From the NCBI GenBank assembly GCA_025765615.1, contig JAIVFJ010000031.1, positions 248,001-312,000 on the forward strand: a stretch of DNA of 64,000 nt, written 5' to 3'. The notes below the pieces were generated by a model. The model saw only the letters and a list, made by a program, of their open reading frames with translations. It had not been told where the DNA came from and ran no database searches. The position numbers were made by a program, and so were the translations under genes. Shown here piece by piece: positions 56,801-64,000 of the stretch (position 1 is its first letter; the number at the start of each line of letters is the position of its first letter). The DNA is from Zopfochytrium polystomum. Lineage: Eukaryota; Chytridiomycota; Chytridiomycetes; Chytridiales; Chytridiaceae.

Positions 56801-57228
56801 TTTGTTTTGCGAACTCGAAGGATGCGCCTCTGCTAGTAGCTCCGACAAAAACCTTCGACGGGCAGACCCGCATGATGAGGCCGGTAAAGATGGCGACGAA
56901 ACTAGTGAGAAATTTTGCAATGCCCCATGAATGTCTTGGTCTCAACAAATTTTGTGTTCGATTTACAGGGTTTTCGACAACTGCAAAAACCAATGCAACG
57001 GAAAAACTCACTGTAAACCATCCAAAGGAGAAGGAACCTCCATTGCCTGAGCTTCTGCTAGTTGGCCCATCTCTACGCAGGTCCCGCTCTGCAAGTGTGG
57101 GGCTTGGCAAGCCAAGATTGTGGGAGTCGCCAAAATCCAAAATCGAGCTACCCGCTCTCGCGAGGACGAACAGTGAATTGGAGAGGCGGCGCTCCTTTGG
57201 TGTGGAGCGGCAGTGTGGAAACAAATGA
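53881..57228 (+). CDS. Cdt2/DTL-like WD40 substrate receptor of CRL4 ubiquitin ligase
   Basis: Recognises PCNA-bound substrates such as Cdt1 for degradation in S phase. After MPFLPKALTKREQIGSS and an intron come WD repeats: GGKLLAIADLEGNVGIID, WSAHRNSIFDVLWCLDDQF, TSGDQTARLWDVTTKE, FRGHTGTIKGVTFL, FATGSRDGCIKVWDVRC, AIGAVTGVQFINSRTIASAG, LIKLWDFRKF, LAIDSGRDFLYAPSTDN, ISPDGNFLASGSFDGGVYVW and ATCSEDESVRIWNVTD. The WSAH..IFDVLW and GDQTARLWDV motifs and blade order match DTL rather than generic WD40 proteins. The C-terminal third is disordered, Ser/Lys-rich, with an RTLESFFGK box that looks like a PIP/PCNA-binding motif. At 54804-54835 either a very short 32-nt intron or a frame change must be assumed. 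Confidence 0.87.
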
Positions 57229-57760
57229 GCAGTGACCGGAGGCGGTTACGGCGGCGCGGAAATGACTCTGATTGTGGGAACTTTTGCCAACATACTAATA
57301 GAAAGGAGATATTAATTGACCCTTAATCAGCCCAATGCGTATGAGCAGGGCGTTGAGTGAACATAAAAGAAGGGCAATATCCGGCAACGTTGATACTATT
57401 GAAACCTCAGAACAATTTGGCTTGAGTTGTTACGGACTTCAGCGTTTTGACCAAATGCTGAAGCCAAAGACACCTTAAGGTGAACAACCCAGCAGCGAAC
57501 GTGTCCATGCCATTCTCGTTATATATTAAGAGGAACCCAGTGTGTTTATTACAGCAATCGAGTTCGCCGGCGGCGATTCTGCACACGTATGGAACGATCC
57601 GTAAGTCAGATCGGATTCTCGCGGATCGCTGACGCCTCTAAAGTAAAAGATCTGCGAATCAATGGCCGATGATCGAGCGTACTGGGAACAGTTTTTGGAC
57701 TTGTCGGAGAAACCTTTCTTGCTTTTTTCCTTCCCAGCCCCAGTTCCAAGCCCCGCCGCC
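57229..57760. other. Intergenic, Cdt2 to mitochondrial EF-G
   Basis: About 530 bp between tandem genes. No recognisable gene; the right half should be the EF-G promoter and leader. Confidence 0.5.
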
Positions 57761-60700
57761 ATGATCAGGCACTCGGTGGGGACTCTACGAACGGCGGGCT
57801 TCCGCAAGACCGCAGTGCAGATCACGAGGATCGTACCATCGAAATCTGTGTTGTTCCCTCCACTGAGCCGCGGTTTCCTCGTCGCCTCGTCTTCTTCAAA
57901 GGTGACGAAGTGCTGCAGAACACCGACCTCTTTCGCTCCTCGCCACACAATTGGGCTACCGAACAGGAGACCAGAGTGCGCAGATGCGGACGCCGGCCGC
58001 CGCTTTCTGAGCTCTGCGGTCGCAACAGAGGAGCTCAGCGGACCAGTGCCCGTAGACGAAACGGACCAGGTGACGAACTCTTTAGAATGCGAACTCGCCC
58101 ATTCCAGCTCACCCTACTGTCTGATGAACTCTCTTTCAGGCGCGACTCATTCTTCAGCGCAACATTGGGATATCTGCCCACATCGACTCGGGAAAAACCA
58201 CTTTGACGGAGCGCATTCTCTACTACACCGGCCGCATCGAGGAAATTCACGAAGTGCGAGGGAAGGACAATGTTGGCGCGAAAATGGACTCTATGGAACT
58301 GGAAAGAGAGAAGGGAATCACGATTCAGTCGGCAGCCACTTATACAAAGTGGGATGGACATTCGATTAATATCATTGACACACCAGGTCAGTTGCTTTCA
58401 AAGAAGGCAGACGAGTTTTATTGCGCGTGGAGGTTTGACACTGCCGGACAGGCCACGTGGATTTCACCATTGAGGTCGAACGAGCGCTTCGGGTTCTCGA
58501 CAGTGCCGTCTTGGTTCTGTGTGCTGTTGGAGGAGTTCAGGTTTGTGCATTGGAGAACCCCGGGACGAAAAATCTAAACAGAAGGGACAGTCGCAAACAA
58601 TAACCGTAGACCGACAAATGAAAAGATACAGCATCCCGAGGATTTGCTTCATCAACAAGATGGACAGGTGAGGAATACGGAGGCTCAATTACGGCGTCGC
58701 TCACAAAACCAAGAGCTGGGGCAAATCCCTTTCGTATCATTGATCAAATCCGGTCGAAACTCCGACTTCATGCAGCCGCAGTCCAAATCCCCATGGGCGC
58801 CGAGGACAAATTTGAGGGAGTGGTGGACTTGGTCAAAATGAAGGCTTACTTTCACGAAGGGCCAAAGGGGTTAGTACATGCATTGTTATTTATCGCCTCG
58901 TTAAACCTTCGACTCAGAGAAAAGGTCACCGTCAAAGATATTCCAGCGAAATTCCTCGAAGCCGCGAAAGCCAGACGGGCAGAACTTTTCGCTGCTGTTG
59001 CTGACGTGGATGATGAAATGGGAGACCTCTTCCTGAACGAAGAGGACCCTTCAGCGGAACAACTCGCGGTAATGTTAACCGCCTTTGAGGAGTTTTTGCT
59101 GACAATTCGCGAAGGCGGCAATCCGACGGGCAACAATCGGTCTCAAATTTGTACCAGTCTTCATGGGCTCTGCGTACCATAACAAGGGAGTCCAACCGCT
59201 CCTCGATGGTGTCGTGAACTACCTCCCTGCACCGTACGAAGTCGCAAACTTTGGTCTCGACGCAAAGCGCGGCGAAGAGAAGGTTCAACTGTCATCCAGC
59301 TCAACGCAACCGCTTGTTTCGCTCGCCTTCAAGCTGGAAGAGAGTCGTTTTGGGCAGCTGACTTACATCCGCGTGTACCAAGGAACGCTGAGGAAGGGTG
59401 ACTGGATCGTCAACACGCGTACAGGAAAGAGAGTGAAAGTCCCGAGGCTTGTTCGCATGCATTCCAATGAGATGGAGGTGAGTATAAGAGTTATGCTAAG
59501 TTCCAGTGGCTCAACGGCCGCGCTAGGACGTTGATTCCATTGCTTCTGGTGAAATCTGCGCTGTTTTCGGTATTGAATGCGCTTCTGGCGACACGTTTAC
59601 CGATGGTACCAGCTCAATCACAATGGTAATCACAAAAAAGTCGGTTTCCGTCAAGTATTCTAACTGAAAATATAGACTTCCATGTTTGTTCCCAAGCCCG
59701 TCATTTCCCTCTCTATTGAGCCGAAGGGCAAAGAGAACGCAAACTTTTCGAAAGCCCTGCAAAGGTTTCAACGCGAAGATCCAACATTCAAAGTTCATGT
59801 TGATGCGGAGAGCAAGCAGGTCAGAGGATTTGTTCACTCAAAACCATTTCCAAATGCTTAATTCACCCGAACGGTCAACTTGCGGAACCTCAGACAATCA
59901 TATCCGGAATGGGTGAACTCCACTTGGAGATTTACGTGGAAAGAATGAAGCGCGAGTACAATACCGAATGTGTCGTTGGAAGGCCTCAAGTCGCCTACCG
60001 CGAAACGATCACGTCCAAGGTGCCTTTCCACTACACGCACAAGAAGCAGTCTGGCGGTTCTGGTCAGTTCGGGCGAGTCATTGGCTACGTTGAGCCAGTA
60101 GAGGAGGTCAACGAGGAGGGAGAGACCGTCGAATTTTCGGACCAAACCGTCGGCATGAACATTCCAAGCCAGTTCATTCCAGCTATCGAGAAGGTAACCC
60201 ATTTGCACCGGGTGTGGCGACCTTTTCGCCGCATTATCTTCGGGTATTTGCGACCCAACTGACTTCATACCATAACGGTATCAACCATATCCAGGGATTT
60301 TTCGAAGGCGTTGATAAGGGCTCCTTGATCGGGGCACCGATGACGAATACCCGCTTTGTTCTCGAAGATGGTATGTCGCACCCTGTTGACTCGAGCGAAA
60401 TTGCTTTCAAGCTGGCTGGCCTGTACGCATTCCGAGAGGGTGAGTTGTAGCGCGACCTTTTCATGTCCATACGATCCCTCTCTGACGTTAGGTTTTGTTG
60501 CAGCATGTTTGAAAGCGAATCCTCAAATTCTGGAGCCAGTCATGTCCGTGGACGTATCGGCACCATCAGAATTTCAGGTGACTTGATTCTTAATGTTTTC
60601 GTCAACGGCCCTCTCAATCTCCTAATTCCAGGGCGCAGTGATTGGGCTGCTGAACAAGAGGAAAGGCACAATCAACGACTCGGAAGTCCGCGACGAATAC

Positions 60701-60880
60701 GTGAACGTTGCGGCCATCGTCCCTCTTAACGAGATGTTTGGGTTCTCCACGGATCTGCGCTCGATCACCCAGGGCAAGGGCGAATTTTCGATGGAGTACA
60801 AGGAGCACGTTCCGGTTCTCCCAAACGTCCAGGCGGCTCTTGTGGCAGAGTACCAGAAGAAGCAGGCGGCCAAGCGGTGA
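57761..60880 (+). CDS. GFM1: Mitochondrial elongation factor G
   Basis: GTPase that drives translocation on the mitochondrial ribosome. The long N-terminus rich in Arg, Ser and Thr ([16 protein letters not shown]) looks like a mitochondrial presequence of over 100 residues. The G domain has [52 protein letters not shown] and FINKMDR; later domains read [85 protein letters not shown] and [13 protein letters not shown]. About twelve exons join in frame, including one intron at about 59070-59117 that restores the KFVPVF frame. No unexplained frame change. The family resemblance is to EF-G1 (translocation), not EF-G2. Confidence 0.95.
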
Positions 60881-61534
60881 AGGTGTGAGGTTGTTCCCAG
60901 GAGGGTCGGTGCGGTTCGGCACCAGAGGAGGAAGTCGTCAACTTGGTATACTGTGTTTAGCTTTGTGAGTGGATTAGAAATCCATAAATTCTTTCCGTGC
61001 GCCATACATTCGAGTGAAATGGAAAGCTTTCTTGGATTAGCTGCAAGCTGCAGAGGCTGCCTTGTAGCGAAAGTTTCTCTCCTCTGGCGCCCTTCTGCCC
61101 GTTTAGCGGGTGAAATATGTGCTGTTAATGGATTTTGCATGCCGCGCTCCTTGGACTCGTGGTTCGTTTCCATGCATTGAAAAAAAATTCGTAGTGAATT
61201 TCTACTAGTTAATTTTTCTCCCACACCGACAAGTTATCAAAATTGTGTGGTGGTATTTATACATTGTTACGTGGTCAAGCGGAGGGGATTCGATCCTGCC
61301 ACTGGAAGTTCGGATTGTCCAAGTTCGGTGGGACTGGAGGGCGCACTGAGTCGCGCATTCAGTTCAATACGCCGGGGTGTGTGTGTGTGTGTGTTTGATA
61401 AAATGCATTGCGGGCAACTTGTGCACACAGCATTATTTAAAAACTTTTGGGGGTACCCACTCAAATGGACAAGAAAAAAGCTACCCAAATGACCCCCTTT
61501 TTCATCATGCTGTAAACCCACCCATTTCCGTACA
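60881..61534. other. Convergent intergenic region, EF-G / ankyrin-like gene
   Basis: AT-rich 3' flanks of two converging genes with a TG repeat near 61377. No gene was recognised. Confidence 0.5.
61377..61394. repeat. TG dinucleotide repeat
   Basis: About eight to nine TG units followed by TTTG. It lies in a convergent intergenic region. Confidence 0.85.
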
Positions 61535-62395
61535 TCAATGTGTTTTGGTCGTTAAGTTCAGAAGAAGCAGAGCGAAAGTGAGAACGAGTAGAATTTTGAA
61601 TGGTGTCGAGTACTCGGCTAATTGATACTTGATCAATCCGCTGTCTTGCCACCAACGCGCGACCTCCCTCGAGAATCGGGACGCGCTCAACTGTCCACGC
61701 ACCCACTCCTCATCGACCTTCAAACGGAGCCCGCTATCCTTCCACCACTGAAGAACAGCGGGAGCCTCCCGGCTTCCGCTGAAGCTTGCCATGAACACAG
61801 ACTCCGAGTATTGCAACTGCAGCCCGCTGTCCTTCCACCACTGCAGGACTTGGACTCGTCCCGCGTGGCTGGCCAAATCCATCGCCCACCTTGAGTACTT
61901 GAGCTCCAGTCCGCTGTCCTTCCACCACTGCAAGACTTCTACTCGCCCGGCGTGGCTCGCGAAGTTCATCGCCGCGACCGAATACCGAAGCGGTAGCCCG
62001 CTGTCCTTCCACCACTGCAGAACCGCGACCCACCCCATTTTGCTCGCGTCGTCCACGGCGCTGGTCGTGTACCGCGGCAGCCGGTCCTGCGCGCGCGCGT
62101 GGCGGAGCAGGATGTCCAGCAGCGCGACGCGGCCGTTGCGGCTGGGGCCGTCGAGCTCGAACGGGTGGATGCTGCAGAAGGACGCGGCTTGGGTGTCGCG
62201 TCGGCGCAGCAGGGTGGCCAGGCGGAAGCGGGTTGGCCCCGCCGCGGCGCCGTCGAGGTGCCTGAGGATTTCGGAGTAGACGTGGTGCGGCAGCTCGAAG
62301 ATCGGCGATGGGTCTGTGCTGCCGCTGCCGGTGCTGCTGCCGTGGCTTGCTCGCACGCGACGGTCGACGGCGACGTGGCTGGTTCGATCGCACAT
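61535..62395 (-). CDS. Ankyrin-like repeat protein with VLQWWKDSGL units and tail anchor
   Basis: 286 residues in one exon. After a disordered start comes FELPHHVYSEILRHLDG, an F-box-like or helical lead segment, then a first degenerate ankyrin-like unit and four near-perfect units of about 33 residues, each with VLQWWKDSGL followed by a line like LKYSRWAMDLASHAGRV. A shorter fifth unit reads ARWWQDSGL. The end FKILLVLTFALLLLNLTT is a hydrophobic segment suitable for a C-terminal membrane anchor. Such WW-containing ankyrin-type repeats form large families in zoosporic fungi; that statement is recalled, not checked. Function is unknown; repeats usually bind proteins. The near-identical DNA of the units on the plus strand (TCCTTCCACCACTG at about 100-bp steps) suggests recent expansion. 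Confidence 0.82.
   Translation of the reverse strand: MCDRTSHVAVDRRVRASHGSSTGSGSTDPSPIFELPHHVYSEILRHLDGAAAGPTRFRLATLLRRRDTQAASFCSIHPFELDGPSRNGRVALLDILLRHARAQDRLPRYTTSAVDDASKMGWVAVLQWWKDSGLPLRYSVAAMNFASHAGRVEVLQWWKDSGLELKYSRWAMDLASHAGRVQVLQWWKDSGLQLQYSESVFMASFSGSREAPAVLQWWKDSGLRLKVDEEWVRGQLSASRFSREVARWWQDSGLIKYQLAEYSTPFKILLVLTFALLLLNLTTKTH
61733..62025. repeat. Tandem ~33-codon repeat units in the ankyrin-like gene
   Basis: The string TCCTTCCACCACTG recurs about every 84-99 bp (near 61738, 61820, 61919 and 62003), coding for the conserved WWKD part of each unit. Conservation at the DNA level suggests recent duplication or gene conversion. Confidence 0.75.
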
Positions 62396-62657
62396 CAGAC
62401 AGAACGATGGGACACTTCAAAGGTTCGCGGGCCGGATTGACTGACTTGGCCAGGGGCTGGGCCACTCACTCGCCCTGGAAGTGATAAAATACAGCGCCCC
62501 CGCAGCCTAACAAACGCCACGTATGTATCCGATTGATCCGAGCACCCATATCTTCCACATCCACATCCACGTCAAAAGCAAAACAACTAAAAGGTCTTTG
62601 CGACCTGTGTTTAGTAGCGCCACGACAATTCCGAATTGACAATCCAGTAAAGTCCCG
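62396..62657. promoter_or_regulatory. Divergent promoter region
   Basis: 262 bp between start codons of the ankyrin-like gene and the low-complexity ORF. No element was identified. Confidence 0.4.
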
Positions 62658-63692
62658 ATGGACACAACCAGCTGGGCTGCAAACACCGACGGTCACCACC
62701 ACTCGGACTCGGCGCAACAACCATTGGCAACGGGCCATGCGGGAACCGGTTCTGGCCGATCGTCGATTAACCGTCCAGCCACCTTGGGCCGGCCTGTGCC
62801 ACCGTCCATCGGCCACTCCCGCGCTCCGTCGATGTTGTCCACAGGCAGCGGCGATCACCAGTACAACAGCGGCGGCAGCTCTCGACTCCGCGTCGCCGCT
62901 GCCCCTTCCCAGTCCGCGCAGTCCCAGCAGCACTCGCAGACGCTCCTCGGCCCTGCCGGCGCCAGCGCTGGCACCCCGGTCGGAAGCAGCAGGTCGGGAG
63001 ACATCGAGTCCGACGAGCGGCTCGACGCCGTGTCGCCCCTCCCCGGGTCCAGTCGCCGCCCGTCCGCCGTCCCGTTCCCCCCACCGATGCTCTTGCCCGA
63101 AGCGACTCACACTGCCACCGCCATCGCCGCCGCTGCCGTCGCGCCAGCATCCGCCGCGGGGCTGGGGGGCGACGGCGATAAGGCGGTGGGCGGCAGCGCC
63201 TGGTTTGCAGAGACCGACAACGACGGCGACTCGGTCCGCGGGGCGTCGGTGCGGGGGAATCCAGGTGGCGGGGGCGGTAGCGCAGCGGTCACACGCCCCG
63301 GATCGACTGCGGCGCGCCCGACGCTGTCAGTGGTGACGAGCGGCGGCGGCGGCGGCAGTGGTGGTGGTTTTGGACGCGAGCCCAGCCAGGCTAGCCTCGA
63401 AGCCGCGACGGGCGGCGGGACGCAGCCGCGGCCGAGCCGGACCGTCGGGGGCGTGTCGCGGCAGCTGCACCAGGCTCACGGCGGGGTTTTGGAGCGTAAG
63501 GCGTCGACGACGACGACGGCGGCGGGGACGTCGGCGCGGGGGAGCTTTGCTGGGTCTGCGGTTGCGCCTGCTGGAAAGAACGAGGACAAGGACGTGGGGG
63601 AAGACGAGGAGGAAGCGGTTGTCTCCGTTCACGAAGCGGCTGCGACGGCTGACGCTGCTGACGCAGCAGACGCCGTTGCCGAGGTGGATTGA
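62658..63692 (+). CDS. Low-complexity Ser/Gly/Ala-rich ORF, probably the 5' part of a longer gene
   Basis: 344 codons, strongly biased (GGGGGSGGGFG, TTTTAAG, ADAADAADA), predicted disordered. No family is recognised. The frame stops with TGA at 63690-63692, but a neighbouring frame continues with RWIDTTRERRFLARALQISVDA, ends at a plausible donor (63751), and after an acceptor at about 63809 encodes a hydrophobic segment ESGISLLCFTALLTM. The real gene therefore probably continues past the window, joined either by an unseen intron or by a +1 change near 63688-63690. High GC and simple repeats make open frames likely by chance, so the exact limits are unsure. Confidence 0.5.
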   Translation: MDTTSWAANTDGHHHSDSAQQPLATGHAGTGSGRSSINRPATLGRPVPPSIGHSRAPSMLSTGSGDHQYNSGGSSRLRVAAAPSQSAQSQQHSQTLLGPAGASAGTPVGSSRSGDIESDERLDAVSPLPGSSRRPSAVPFPPPMLLPEATHTATAIAAAAVAPASAAGLGGDGDKAVGGSAWFAETDNDGDSVRGASVRGNPGGGGGSAAVTRPGSTAARPTLSVVTSGGGGGSGGGFGREPSQASLEAATGGGTQPRPSRTVGGVSRQLHQAHGGVLERKASTTTTAAGTSARGSFAGSAVAPAGKNEDKDVGEDEEEAVVSVHEAAATADAADAADAVAEVD

Positions 63693-64000
63693 TACGACGA
63701 GGGAGAGGCGGTTCTTGGCGAGGGCGCTGCAGATTTCTGTCGACGCTGGTATGCTTTGTTCGGCACGCGAATCCGTTGAAGGAGGTCTCATTTTTGTTTT
63801 CATTTGTAGTGACGCTGTCGTCGCTGATGTCGACAGTTTCGGCGGCTGACTTTCATTCAGCGGCCTTGGCGGAGTCGGGCATCAGCCTTCTTTGCTTCAC
63901 AGCACTCCTCACAATGGTGAGTTGAGTGGAGAAAGAAAACTCATTTTCACCTTTCCCATGGGGTATTCAAACTATCTCCCTCAACAATGCTTCTACCAAC

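Noticed and set aside
59070..59160. Frame break in mitochondrial EF-G before [11 protein letters not shown]
   Set aside because: Explained by an ordinary intron from GTAATG to CGCGAAG.
61270..61330. T-loop-like GATTCGATCCTGCC, possible tRNA
   Set aside because: No matching acceptor, D or anticodon stems could be formed around it.

Overview
This is a nuclear window from a eukaryote, most likely an early-diverging (zoosporic, chytrid- or blastoclad-like) fungus. The genes are split by many short GT-AG introns, mostly about 44-70 nt. Fungal markers are a CBS+PB1 protein, Slt2-type cell-wall MAP kinases and a Sec66-like Sec63-complex subunit. NELF-C/D and ITFG1 homologues, which are missing from yeasts, and an ankyrin-like family with repeated VLQWWKDSGL units point away from Dikarya. 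The lineage is an inference, not a measurement.

Layout: 1-1297 end of an ABCG transporter (+); 1903-4325 CBS/PB1 protein (-); 4458-9511 ABCC/MRP transporter (-); 10042-11832 and 12431-14279 two tandem Slt2-type MAP kinases (-); 14734-19243 kinesin-4 (+); 19522-21560 secreted protein of unknown function (+); 22408-26254 ABCA half-transporter (+); 26895-28712 NELF-C/D (-); 29164-30733 ammonium transporter (-); 31810-33964 methionine aminopeptidase 2 (+); about 3.2 kb without a recognisable gene; 37122-41120 IQ+HECT ubiquitin ligase (+); 41330-44019 ITFG1/TIP (-); 44077-44662 Sec66 (-); 44678-45652 Sds3 (+); 45753-46896 WDR83/MORG1 (-); 46966-48362 2-oxoglutarate/Fe(II) oxygenase (+); 48417-50057 Mo25 (+); 50525-51441 profilin (+); a sparse stretch; 53881-57228 Cdt2 (+); 57761-60880 mitochondrial EF-G (+); 61535-62395 ankyrin-like repeat protein (-); 62658 onward a low-complexity ORF (+). 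Most are housekeeping genes with no operon logic. Loose themes are membrane transport (three ABC subfamilies and Amt), cell-wall/MAPK signalling (two Slt2-like kinases, MORG1), chromatin and transcription control (Sds3, NELF-C/D) and ubiquitin ligases (HECT, Cdt2).

The most unusual signal is a set of about 13 places where a conserved protein continues in the +1 frame with no intron to explain it. They fall in ABCG, ABCC, both MAP kinases, kinesin, Sds3 and especially ABCA. All traced cases are +1; I found no certain -1 case, and about ten neighbouring genes are intact. Several sites share NGY-T-GR, where the in-frame codon would be TGG or TGA and translation resumes on the following G. They could be insertion-type assembly errors, decaying genes or real +1 recoding; the sequence alone cannot decide. 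Exon boundaries were read by eye from splice motifs, frame and protein-family conservation.
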